The translations under genes and the position numbers were made by a program. The notes beneath the pieces were generated by a model, which was not told the DNA's origin, did not search any database, and saw only the letters and a list, made by a program, of their open reading frames with translations. Shown piece by piece: positions 10,518 through 20,984 of a stretch of DNA of 64,000 bases. The stretch lies in contig NC_064047.1 in the NCBI RefSeq assembly GCF_932526225.1, positions 12,100,460-12,164,459 on the forward strand. Direction: 5' to 3'. Position 1 is the first letter of the stretch, and each line of letters opens with the position of its first letter. The stretch is from Nematostella vectensis (lineage: Eukaryota > Cnidaria > Anthozoa > Actiniaria > Edwardsiidae).

Positions 10518-11114
10518 ATGCACCTTAGCCACGGCATGACGAGCGACGAATACTTCGAGAGTCTTCTTGAGGGGGACGCCGCAGGCCTCCCGGCCGTCGA
10601 GTCGTTGGACTGCTCGACGCATCCTGCCGGGGCGGCAACCGGAGGTGAGCAAACTGAGATAGCAGACGCGAGGGAGAAACTCGCGATTCTCGTAGCCTCG
10701 GGGAAGTCGAGAGAAATGGTGGGCAAGGCCCTGACTCACGACGACGTCAAACGCATGAGCGCCGAGGAGGTGAGGAAGTACGAGAGGCGATACGAGACCG
10801 CTCTAGCCAGCCGGACTACAGACGCCCTGGCAGACTGCTTTCTGAAGCTTACGACCAAGCTAGTAGGCATGGCGCTGCCGATAGACAGCGTGGTCGATCT
10901 TCACAATGACCTAGTGTCCGACTACATCGTCAACAACGAGCTACGCAGATTGTGCGGAATCCTGGCTCTACGCCGCGGCCGTTTGATGGCTTTAGCCGCC
11001 TGGGCGTTACACATAGCGCGTCATGTGGACACCGCCGGAACGGCAAGCGCTGACGCGCGGAGCAAACGCGACGTAGCAGCCGCGGACAGTGTCGAGCCCG
11101 CCACCCCAGAGTAG
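10518..11114 (+). CDS. Conserved element protein of unknown function
   Basis: Intact frame of 198 codons starting at an ATG that overlaps AACGTATATG. The N-terminal third is acidic and low in complexity. The middle has KALTHDDVKRMSAEEVRKYE, a helix-rich segment. The C-terminal half has alternating hydrophobic helices (VVDLHNDLVSDYIVNNELRR and CGILALRRGRLMALAAWALH). No catalytic motif seen. It lies between the ATPase and small membrane proteins, which suggests a virion or assembly role. Confidence 0.6.
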   Translation: MHLSHGMTSDEYFESLLEGDAAGLPAVESLDCSTHPAGAATGGEQTEIADAREKLAILVASGKSREMVGKALTHDDVKRMSAEEVRKYERRYETALASRTTDALADCFLKLTTKLVGMALPIDSVVDLHNDLVSDYIVNNELRRLCGILALRRGRLMALAAWALHIARHVDTAGTASADARSKRDVAAADSVEPATPE

Positions 11115-11207
11115 ACGCCCATTTGAAAGCTCGCCACTTCTCCTACCACTTGGTACCATGTACTTGGTTCCAAGTAGTTGACACCGCGTGTTCGCACGTC
11201 GACGCAG

Positions 11208-11801
11208 ATGGAGGAACCCCAAGGAAGTACTAGTCAAAAACTTGCCCAAGAACCTGGCAAACAGCATCAAGAACCTGCACGTACGCCTGTGGCTGCCGTC
11301 CCGGCAGCGGCGCGCGACGCGCGAATCACGAGCCTTGAACCGCCCGCGACCCGACCTCACCCTGGACGAGTCGAAGCCGGAAGGCGCTTGGCAAAGTGGA
11401 ACCGAATCAACAGAGCGAAGAAAGAGGCGCTTCGTGTCGTCTCTGCGCAGCAGCTGCCGGTAGCCCCGGGGCCGAGCGAGCCCCAGGGCTTGCGCTCCGA
11501 CGATGCGCCAAGCGCAGGCATCGCACACACACCAGTCCCGGAAAGCAACTCTGCCTGGTCGGCTAGCTCGGTTATCGGGCTCGCTGGTCTCCTAGTGTCC
11601 TTGATCGGCCTCTACACACGTAGGCGGGAGCTGGCTGCCGCGTTCACTCGTACACCAGCTGTTAACCAGCGAGCTACCGAAGGTGCCGACGGCGTGACTC
11701 CGCCCCCAGGGCCACCGCTGGCGGCCGCACAGCAGACCAAGGACCGCGTTCCGGCGAAAGCGCTTCGCGCTCCCGGATCTCGGCTGTTATCCATGGAGTA
11801 A
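11208..11801 (+). CDS. Small single-pass membrane protein, probably virion-type
   Basis: 197 codons from the internal ATG at 11208, chosen because the upstream in-frame codons lack a better start. The N-terminus is Pro/Gln/Ser-rich. A basic block RVEAGRRLAKWNRINRAKKE lies at residues ~55-75. One hydrophobic segment (SSVIGLAGLLVSLIGLYT) at ~125-142 is followed by a basic anchor and a Pro/Ala-rich tail. This layout suggests a membrane-anchored internal protein. Function unknown. Confidence 0.6.
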   Translation: MEEPQGSTSQKLAQEPGKQHQEPARTPVAAVPAAARDARITSLEPPATRPHPGRVEAGRRLAKWNRINRAKKEALRVVSAQQLPVAPGPSEPQGLRSDDAPSAGIAHTPVPESNSAWSASSVIGLAGLLVSLIGLYTRRRELAAAFTRTPAVNQRATEGADGVTPPPGPPLAAAQQTKDRVPAKALRAPGSRLLSME

Positions 11802-11867
11802 GCAGACATTTAGACACGAGGGCCCCACCCATATCCGCACGTCCGTGCATGCGTACACGCATATATA

Positions 11868-12074
11868 ATGTCGACGACGCAGCAAAGCAAGATCACAAAG
11901 ACCATCACCGACGCCGCAGTCATAACCGGCCTCGTCGCCGGTATCGGCTGGGTTGGGCGCAAGGTCTTACGCGAGGACTTCACCAAAGACCCCTCCGCGA
12001 ACGCCATGAACTACGCAAAAATGACTGCCGCCGTTGCAGGTGCTGTCGCTTTGAAGGGCTACCTTGAGGACTAG
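11868..12074 (+). CDS. Short conserved membrane-type protein
   Basis: 68 codons, ATG directly after GCATATATA. One hydrophobic helix (AAVITGLVAGIGWVGRKVL) near residues 16-34 and a second Ala/Val-rich stretch (MTAAVAGAVALKGYLED) at the end. The size and place in the row of small proteins after the ATPase suggest a minor virion or membrane component. Confidence 0.6.
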   Translation: MSTTQQSKITKTITDAAVITGLVAGIGWVGRKVLREDFTKDPSANAMNYAKMTAAVAGAVALKGYLED

Positions 12075-12103
12075 AAGATCCTGCCCATGTAGTAGTGTAG
12101 GCC

Positions 12104-12304
12104 GTGAGAGGGGCCCTCGCAAAGCAGAACTTCACCGACACCGACTACGCGCTCAAACTTTACAACCAGACCTCCCTGGAGTCGATGCGGGCCCACGAGC
12201 TGTCCGACTACTACGTCCCCAGCAAAACGCAGAAGAACGCCGAGTTGGCGTACATAGGCGCCGGCGCTCTCGCCATCGGCTACGCAGCTAGCCGCTTGCT
12301 GTGA
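12104..12304 (+). pseudogene. Remnant of small membrane-type protein
   Basis: About 66 codons with no ATG: the frame opens at a GTG after several stops. The preserved part is YALKLYNQTSLESMRAHELS, then DYYVPSKTQKNAELAYIGAG and a hydrophobic C-terminus. Probably the C-terminal end of a longer gene whose front was deleted. Confidence 0.5.
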
Positions 12305-12320
12305 TGCAGCTGCCGTCGAA

Positions 12321-12390
12321 ACGCGTATACGTGCGTATGCGTCTAGGCGGCCTTTTTCCATGCTGCGCGTATACGTACGTATACGTACGC
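12321..12390. promoter_or_regulatory. Cluster of CGTATACG palindromes
   Basis: ACGCGTATACGTGCGTATGCG at 12321-12341 and GCGTATACGTACGTATACG at 12367-12385 lie in the gap before the integrase. They match the motif in front of the capsid-like gene and are the densest site in the element. Could be a promoter or a binding site for an element-encoded factor. Confidence 0.45.
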
Positions 12391-12453
12391 CAAAGGCGTA
12401 GCAGACGGCATCCGCCTGTTGAAGACTGATTCCCCCGTCGCGATACGCACGTA

Positions 12454-13438
12454 ATGGCCCGCCGGAACGGCAAGCGCATGTCCGACGAAGAGCTCGATGC
12501 GTCCCTTCGTCCTATATACTACGCCAAAGGCGGTTTCCAGGGAGTGACCGCTCTGCATGCCAAACTTCCCAAGGGCTCAGCCTCCATAGATCGACCGCGC
12601 AGGTGGGTAAGCTACGCCCACTTTTAGGAGCAGATACCAAACCGTATCCACCAGTCGGACCTGCTATTCTTACCATCCGACCGCGGGTGCAAGTATGCCC
12701 TGACTGTCGTTGACGTTGCTTCACGATATAAAGCCGCCCGCCCACTGAGGACTAAGAGCGCGGCCGTCGTCTCCCGCGAACTCGCTGGCATCTATGAAGA
12801 GGCCTAAAGTCCTCATGGTTGATGACGGCACGGAGTTCAAGGGTGCTACCACGAAGCTCCTAACAGACCACGGGGTGGAGGTCCGACGGGCTGAGCCTGG
12901 GCACCACAGGAGCCAAGCTTTCGCCGAGTCTTTCCATCGCTGGCTGGCGCAGCGCCTATTTCGTGCGCAGTACTCGAAGGAGCTTGCGTCCGGCAAGACA
13001 AACCGCGAGTGGGTTACTGCTCTGCCAATCGTCATCTCGGACATGAACGCAACGAAGACTCGCATGACTGGCCTTGCGCCTGAGGACGCCATAAAGCTGA
13101 GGCGCGTGCCTCTCAAAGCCGAAAAACCTCCCCCAGAGGTCCCCTTAGATGTCGGAACGGAGGTGTACATCGCCGTAAACGAGGAAGACCTTCAGGACAA
13201 GGGCCGACGGCGAGCGACGGACCCGAGGTGGACAAGCAAGGCGTACCCAATACTAAAGAGGGTCATGGAGCCCGGACAGCCAGTGTTGTATTACACGGCG
13301 TACTCTAAGCACGGCTTCACGCGATCGCAGCTCACGATGGGCTCGCGGGCGCACGAAATCGGCGCTTTCAAATGTCGGCAGATTTCCCCACTTTCGAATG
13401 CATTTCGCTTCCACGGTAACCAAAGGCGCGTTCTGTAA
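12454..13438 (+). pseudogene. Retroviral-type (rve/DDE) integrase, broken
   Basis: Starts ATG at 12454 with a basic helix-rich N-terminus (MARRNGKRMSDEELDASLRP). The catalytic domain shows a first Asp in HQSDLLFLP, a second in VDDGTEF and a Glu about 34 residues further in AFAESFHRWL. A C-terminal SH3/chromo-like region contains RRRATDPRWTSKAYPI. TAG at 12625-12627 and a frame change near 12800 disrupt it, and sequence between the N-terminal helix and the first Asp seems lost. It would insert the element with a 6-bp duplication. Confidence 0.8.
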
Positions 13439-13439
13439 A

Positions 13440-16400
13440 CAATGCACTGCCGATTGGCGCGAGCGCTGAAATCAGACCACCAAAGCAGCACAAATATTGT
13501 ATCTGATGTTAATAAAAGTCCAGGATTCAAAAGAAAATTTCATTGTCTTTCTTATGAGAACCTCTTTTTTTCCCGTAAGTCCTCTGTTTTTCAGAAACTG
13601 ACAAAACTCTCGAGCGTATGATTGTCAATCGATCAGAATTTTCTGGCGAGTGAGATATCTACTCGAGCGTCCTCTGTAAAAACACGAGAAAATAACCTAT
13701 CAAATCAGACGAACAAACAAAACTTTCATGAACATTTTCTTTGTTATGCTTCTCTGTGTATATGTCTTGAAAATCAGCTCTTCTAACCTAAAGCTTTTCA
13801 AGTTATTAAAGTTTTTGTGAGGTTCTCTATTTCGCATCTAGTCGGAAAATGAGATGGTTGGAGCGTATAACGGGGATCGAGCGAATGAGTATCGATTTGA
13901 TATCTAAATGAGATTTTTGGCCGATAGTATTTCGGCAGAGGATCGAGTAACTATTGATCTGTCTTTCCGGAAATTTCTCAGCCAAAGGACAAAATGGCGA
14001 CTGTTAATCTCTGCTTTGAAGGGAGAAATTTTCGCGCGCGTCCAGCGTTTCTCGAAGATGTGATGTCAGGACGAATCCGCAAGGATTGAATGAGTACCAT
14101 TTTCTTTTTTGATTTTCATTGATTTAAAAATCCTGAAAGAACAAAATGTTTAATATAGATTCAAGTAAACGTTCTATAAAATCCATCGACTTTAGTTTGG
14201 TTTTTGTAAAGTTATTAGCTTTCAAAGTCAGAGCAAGCGTAATTCTCAGTCCACTTTGCCGTGGTTCCCAATTGTTCAACCGTAGGCCCACTCTAGTTCA
14301 TATATTCATAAATTCTTATTTTGTTATTTGAGAGTGTTTTTTGTACTTCACCCGCTAAAACCTGAACAGAGGGAAATTTGTTTACTTAAGCTATGTTCTT
14401 GTTAACTCTTCCATTCTAAATCAGCACAACTAATTCAAAACAAACGATATTCCTGGATTGAGTTTGCTCTTAGGGCTGGACCCTTCACAGAATGTAGTTG
14501 TAGAATATCATCTGAAGGCTGGATGACACTTGCTTGTAGGTTTTTCCTCAGGTTTTAATTTAACTTTTGGAATGTGACAGGTCCAACATCTATTTTATTT
14601 GTATTAGTGCCTTCACATATGGAAAAAGGGTGCTTTGCTCCTATTTCTTGAGTGACCTACTGTATGGAGAACTTGGCAGGTAGGCATGCTTGACCTCCCC
14701 CTCTTTAGCTAAAAAGATTCCTTTGCATAAAAAAAAATATATGAGTACTTGGTAGCAGCTACTGCACAGCTGCTCTAGAAGCTAGACTAGGAATTTGTCA
14801 AATCAGTTGAGTAGACTAATGTGTAGACAAAAACAAAAAGGACAGGCATCACTTACGTTATCATGAACATCCTAAATAATTGTCATCAGTTTCTTGAAGC
14901 ACTTTAACACCTCCTCAGTCTCAAAGATTCTGTTTCTATTTCCACTAGACTATGGTCTCTACCACAGCGGTCCTTAGTCTTAGCCTAGTCTGACAGTAAA
15001 GACAGCTGCTTAAAATACTTTGACATTGCATCAATGGTTATGCAAATGATGTGTCTGTTCATAACAAACCAAAAATGATTTTAGGACATGTAAGGAAAAC
15101 TATGTTCACCTGTGGCTATGCCATCCTCTATCACTTTTTTGTAATTTGTGGTTCCTTCTTATGATTTAAGTTTTTTGAGAGTCGGGTAAACAAAAAACCC
15201 CCAGGATTCAGAAGAGGATTAGTTTACACTAAGTTTGTTTTTGTCTTGCTTTCTATTGCTCTTAGTGATTTATATAGTAGGAGATAGAAGTTTCGTTTCT
15301 AACTCTTCTTTTATTGATAAATAACTCAATGATAAAGTTTTGCTGCTGTAAAATTAAAGCAAGCTCTCGTGTACTCACTGTATAGGGCACCAATAACTAT
15401 CAATCAAGTCTCCCAACTCTTAATTAATAAATACTCGGAAAATCTAGGGGCATATAATTTTTTAATTTATATAGTTGAATATATTTTGGTTGATATAGTT
15501 CTTTGGGTATCATGAACTAGAGTTATCACTTTTTATGGGATTCACAAGATAAGGCATAGAAGAGGAAGACGGCTAACAAGGACTTGGAATAGCAAGTAAA
15601 AATAAAGCTTTTTTAAGTAAAAGCAATCCAGAATAATAAAAATAGAGAAATCATAGATTCCACTCAGACAATAACAGGTATTCTAAACCCTTGTACAGTT
15701 GTTAATGAAATACACCAGTACAAGCCAAGTAGCTTGGAAGGATTTCATGAAAAAGGTGGACTCATGTATCAAGGATACATGCTGCAAAAGAGTAAGTGGA
15801 TTTAAAAGACAATTATAATACTACTATTTTTGCTTAGGAATATATTTTTTAGAGAAAAGATAAAGGCAAGATAAAAATTACTTACTTGCCCAGTCATAAT
15901 GAGATGCTTGAGATAGGAATTTAGCATTTTATAAATTGTTCAAAGGGGAGTGATGCTCGAATTGTATAGTACAAGGTTGTTATTAAAATATGTTAAGGGT
16001 TTGAAATATACAGTACCGATGTTTGGAAAACAGTTACATGTAGATCAATTTGCAAAAAAACATCATGTAAGACATATTATTTAATAAATAAAAGGCATTC
16101 TATTACAAATATCACCATGGACCTTTTGGTAAAAATTGAAGCTAGAATCCACAGAGCATAAATGCTTTAAAAAACGATAGAATAATAAAAAAAAATTGAC
16201 ATGCTCACAGACTTTATCCTTCTAAGGAAATCTTTTAGAGACTCCTTCCTCGGGGATCTGTCCCATTGGGCCTCACTTTTCGTTCCTAGAGAAACACAAT
16301 CACATTGCAACCTCTCTTGTGCAGCCTTGACAACAGATTGGTAAGAAAATATGCGTCGCTCTTCTCGAACCCCGACAAAATTATTTCTTCAGAGAGACTC

Positions 16401-16560
16401 AAGCTTGTCATTGAAGCTCAATTTTTTGCTGCTTTGTTTTTTATCTTCCACTATTAGTTGTTTTCCTTTCTAAATCCAATAATTTTGACAAGACTCCTTC
16501 GAACAGCCTTTGCCGCCATTTTTAATTCCGAGTGTTTTTGTATGGATAACCGCTGGTTTT
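13440..16560. other. AT-rich non-coding block inside element A
   Basis: About 3.1 kb with markedly lower GC than the element genes on both sides. No coding frame longer than about 60 codons, and no transposon ends recognised. AATAAA-like signals follow the integrase near 13510. It looks like captured host DNA or an old nested insertion. Homopolymers and AT tracts resemble the host introns of this window. Confidence 0.6.
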
Positions 16561-16626
16561 TGCGGGCGCGCGAGAATACGAAAGCGCCGATTTTGACCAC
16601 TTATTAGCCCACCGTGTTGCGTAGCG

Positions 16627-16671
16627 TGACGCCAGCGCGATCGAAGAAATCTTCTGGTCGCGCTAGCGTCA
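16627..16671. repeat. GC-rich hairpin downstream of the replicase gene
   Basis: TGACGCCAGCGCGA at 16627-16640 pairs with TCGCGCTAGCGTCA at 16658-16671 with one mismatch and a ~17-base loop. Similar strings (CGCTAGCGCCACCC, CTAGCGTGATCAGCG) continue to 16700. It could mark a transcript end or the edge of the AT-rich block. Confidence 0.55.
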
Positions 16672-16704
16672 CCCTTGCGCCACGCTAGCGCCACCCTAGC
16701 GTGA

Positions 16705-19700
16705 TCAGCGCTTGTGCCTTCTATTGCAGCTGAGGCACGTGAGTCTAACATTCCACTTGTAGTGACCCTGACTGTCGTCCCGCCTGTCGATACTGAAGCA
16801 TTGGGGATGACTCTTGGTGTGCCCCTGAAGCAGAAGCTGAGTGCCACAGAGCGTGCACTTCTTTTCCGCGTCAGCAATCATGCCGAGCACGTGGTCTACC
16901 GTCAGAACGTGGTGCGGCCCCGTGTACTTCGTGCGACCCTTTTGCCTGTCGTCTATAGCGTATCGCTTGAGTCGCGCTATAATGAGCTTTTCACTGGGCG
17001 TAGCCTGCAGTCCTGGGGGAACCAAGGCACCTGGGGTGTCATCGGGGGGAATTACGCGGACTATCTGGTTGGCGAGCCGCACGCGGGAGATGCCGGTGTA
17101 CACAGCATTCGTGATCCAGCCCTCTAAGCTGTGGTCTATGATAAACAGACGTCTTGGGTTCTGGATGGTCTTGCCCTGCACCCGGTGGACTGTCCCCCAG
17201 CCCGCGTATTTCCACTCGAGGGGAAGCCCGTTAAGGACCACGCCGAGAGGGACCTCGACTACCGTGTCTTTGTACGCGTCGACCTTCTCGCCCCTTTTGC
17301 CTGGCACGGGCACCGGCCGTCCTTGCTTGCGATAACGATGCGCGACGCTAGGATCGGGGTCAAAGCGGATGGTTGCTGGCAGTCGGAGGTAGTTTTTCCT
17401 GTGGTGCTCTACCAATCGCTGCTGGACAAGGGCCCCCATCTTGTTGGTCGAGCACACCCACATATCGCTTGGGTGGGCCTGCTCGATCGCCGCGCCGAAC
17501 GCCACCCCATCCCACTCCTCTCGAAACACCTCAAGCTGTTGGGAGTCTGGCTGACACCAAATCCGGCCCTTTACGTCGTGGAGCCTGGAGGAGGGGGCGG
17601 CAGAGGCGCAGTCGCATGTACTGTACGGCTTTCCGCAGTCTTCACACAGGCAGCAGTAGTCGGACTCGAACCAGCGTATGTTTCCTTGTGCCCACTCCTT
17701 GAGCATATCGTGAGGCCCCTATTTATCTCCCCAGGGCGGGACACGGCCGCGTGGCGAGATACCCTAGGATGGCGCGTAGCACTTTAGTCTGCACCTTACA
17801 GCACTCGTCAATGATGATTACTTCTGCAAGACGGTCGAGTTTGTGCCCCAGCTCGGAAGGTCTCCACTCCTCTATCGGCTTCTCCGCTGGTATGCAGGGG
17901 TAGTGGTGGTAGGTTTGAGCGCGCACCGCGAGGCGCGGGTTGTTGCGATGGTCGTGGGCGAGGTCGTTCTCGGGGGTGAGCACCACAGCGTTACGGCCAC
18001 GGAACATGCTTACCGCCCACTCGGTCTTCCCCGATCCTCCCTGGCCGGCTAGATACATCCTCGCAGAGGTTGCGGCCACCAGATCGCACTGCAGACTCGG
18101 CACAGTGCTTGGCTCCCTAGCCAAGCACCCCGACCTCTTCGGATCCCAAGCCGCCTCGGGCCGCCACTCGTACCCAGGCCTCTTGTGGCGCCACTCTCCA
18201 TACCTCGGATTTCGCTCCACGAGCTTTACACCATTGGATATCTCCTTTGCGTATATGGCATCTGTGCACACTCGGAGGACGTCTTCGCGAGGGATCCGCC
18301 TCAACATGCGTCGCAACGCTATGTTTGTGTACGCCAAGACAAAGGCCCTGATGTGGTACCATTGTGAGCGCCGGACTACGTCTTTGTATTGGATCAGATG
18401 AGCCCCGTCGGCATGCTCGAAGTTAAGTAAGTGGTCGGTGCCCGCAAGGAGGTTTGTCAGATACGCGGCTTCTTCACGGTCGTGGACTACGATCGAGGAC
18501 TCGTCGCCATGGCGAGCGCACTTGCCTACGAAACGGACAGCGAGATCTCGACCCTGCAAATCTTCGCCGCCGGGGCCGGAGTGGGGGAACTTGATGGAGT
18601 CCTTTTTTTCCGACGCTATACAACACCTCCCTCGCCGCGGCCATGGCGAGGTCACCCGGGTCTAGCAGGTCCTTGAGCTCTGGCGTGGTGATCCAGCCCT
18701 CGTTTTGTTCCAAGTGCTTCCCTACCCTCCCGAAAGTGTAGGGGTGGCAGGCCTCAGAGAACCCCCACTCGGTCAACTGAATGGCCCCGGTCAGTTGAAG
18801 AACCTCGCTCAATGGCCGTCCCGCAACATCCGCGATACGATACACGTTCGTGGGAAGCCGTATTTCCGTACCAGATCAATGGCGTCCGAGGCGCCGCCGA
18901 AGACACTGTCCTCGCATCCTAGGTACGCCGCACGCATGTCGATGTGCTCATGAGGCTGCGCCCCTAAGTTTTCCTCGCTATTCCACACTTTGGACTCAAC
19001 CTGCGCCGCTCGCCAGACGTCCCTGTATCTAAGAGGCGTTGGCCTGATGTTTTCTCTTTGGGTCCACTTCTTGAAGCGATACCCTATTGCGCCGCCCATC
19101 GAGTGCGTAGCCTCGGTGTACTCTTGGTAGGCTGGGTGATCATCAGGGAGCCACTGAGGATCATGTCCAGTCTCGTCTGTAAACGCCCTGTCGATAGCCC
19201 ATCCGTCTTGTCCCGATCGGTACAGTTTGCCTTCGTGCGTGACTATAACACTCCCACACAGCCAGACCCTCGTGCTTCTGGGCATCGCCCTGTTTATGAA
19301 GCGAATGAGCACCTCCCGCACCTTCGCCTCGTGCGTTTTTGCGGCGGCACTGGTAGCGCGAGGCGCTGCCTCTCCCTTACATAAAGAACGAAGCTCCCTC
19401 TCAGCCTCGAAGTCTAGGCCGTGGACGCTCGCGATCGCAGGTGGTTCAGTCGGAAACTCCGCCCAGGCGTGATTATTGTGGCAAAGGATGGTGACCCTCG
19501 TCTTAGTCCCGTACTTCCCCGAGTCCCACAGGACGTTACCCAGGGCGTCCACGGCTACTAGCTTTACCTCGAGCTTCCTTTCCATCTCAAAGAGGTCTTC
19601 TTTGGTGCACCCCTTGGTGGCCAGCTTCTTGTCAAATCGCTCGAGGATCTTGCCCCGTGTCTTGGTTAGACCAAGAAAGCGCAAGGTGCCGCGATTCCTC

Positions 19701-20497
19701 AAGAAGTCGGCAACATAGCTCACAACACAGTTAACGAAGGCGTCACTCCCCTCTCGCACAAATATTGGCCCAGGCTCACCATTTTGCTCAGGTAAAGGGC
19801 GAAGCTCGTATCTCACGTAGACGAGGTACTCTCGCCCCTTCTCCCAAATACCCGCATTGATGCCTTCCAGGGCGCCGACTGCGATTTGCCCCCCCCTTTT
19901 GACTAACAACCCACCGATCTTGTGCTCCGAGCGCCCTTCCTCCTCTGTGATTGGCGCCAATGGCTCTGCGGGGGCCTTACCAACGACCGTGAAGAGTCCG
20001 TAACGCCGGTCGGGGTCTACCATCTCGAGCACCAGCGGAAGCACTGCGTTCGCCCGCAGAGACTCTCGCTCGTGCGAGACCCACCACACCGAGCCGTCGT
20101 CATTAATATCAGGCCCCCGCACAACCGGCTTTAGAGCAATCACACCAGTTCCACCAAGATCTCGCATCTCCTGGTAAACACTGGCGCTTATGTCTCGGCC
20201 CCGTAGAGTGGCATCCACGCTTTGGAACCGAAGATGGGCGCCGCCGACGAAGAGAGAGTAGTACGTCTCGGGGTCTAAGCTCTCCGGGCCCTCCTACCGC
20301 CGTCCCGGCAGCAGAGGGTCGAACTCGCCCCAGACCTCCTCCGTCCACACCTTCTCCGGTACGAGCGGCTTAAGCAGCCTGTGTTTGACATCGTCGGGGA
20401 TGTCCTCGTCCAGGATGTTTTGGACCAGCCCCGCCAGTACGGCGGGCGCCTCTTTGTCACGCATGCTATCGAGAATCTCCTCTATATAAGCGTCCAT
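16705..20497 (-). pseudogene. Fused replication protein: PolB-like + SF1 helicase + HNH-like module, broken
   Basis: A minus-strand gene of about 1,260 codons, ATG at 20497. The ~600-codon N-terminal part ends in an IDMRAAYLG motif (~18920-18945) like PolB motif A. Next come HIRAFVLAYTN and VLRVCTDAIYA, resembling the helix and motif C of PolB but with Cys where the first Asp is expected. Then an SF1 helicase: Walker A GQGGSGKTE, Walker B VIIIDECC, motif V GTVHRVQGKTI and motif VI VYTGISRVR. The C-terminus has CTLCGTQ...CLSCNRRH, an HNH-like zinc fold. Breaks: TAG at 20294-20296, and frame changes near 18845, near 18605 (T-run) and at 17707-17722. The polymerase assignment is less certain than the helicase. 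Confidence 0.7.
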
Positions 20498-20679
20498 GTT
20501 CGGGCATAACTTGAGCCACCCAGTCTCTAACTGAGAGTTTGGGTATGCCCCGCGCCACCCAGTCTCTAATTGACCACACCATGGGCTGCGATGTCAGACA
20601 GGACGAGTGCGAACCGTTTCCGAGCGCGCCTCTCGATGCCACGCATCCTCTGCCCTTTACGATTCTCTCCGCAGGGGCG
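20498..20679. promoter_or_regulatory. Upstream region of the replicase gene
   Basis: Contains a direct repeat of GCCACCCAGTCTCTAA about 40 bp apart (near 20515 and 20555), just upstream of the replicase start on the minus strand. Possible regulatory repeats; no proof. Confidence 0.3.
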
Positions 20680-20856
20680 TCACACCCGCGTCTCCGACTG
20701 AGTCCCTATGCCGCAGACCATGCACGGCACGGGGAGGGGGCTGCCCTTACGGAGCCTTTGGAGGTGCACCTCGCAGTAGGTGTCCAAGCACCTCCGGCCG
20801 CACGTGTTTGCGTGCCCGATCCTCAGCCACCCGCAGTAATCTTTTCCGCACTTCAT
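20680..20856 (-). CDS. Small cysteine-rich (zinc-binding) protein
   Basis: About 58 codons from ATG at 20856. Cysteines and histidines fall in MKCGKDYCGWLRIGHANTC, then CLDTYCEVHL and PCMVCGIG, suggesting one or two zinc sites. It lies next to the right TIR, upstream of the replicase on the same strand. The tail may be shortened by a stop in this copy. Probably a DNA- or RNA-binding early protein; function not known. Confidence 0.5.
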   Translation of the reverse strand: MKCGKDYCGWLRIGHANTCGRRCLDTYCEVHLQRLRKGSPLPVPCMVCGIGTQSETRV

Positions 20857-20984
20857 CCTTCGAACGCTCGGTATACCACAGGACAGACGAATATCTAATT
20901 GCAAGGCCAGCGCCTAATTAATTATTCATGCGCGCAAAACACCTGCAGCCCTAATTGGTATTCATGCACGCGAAACACCTGCAG

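Noticed and set aside
16714-19400. Several long plus-strand frames in the replicase region
   Set aside because: Antisense shadows of a GC-rich gene; the helicase and zinc motifs are all on the minus strand.
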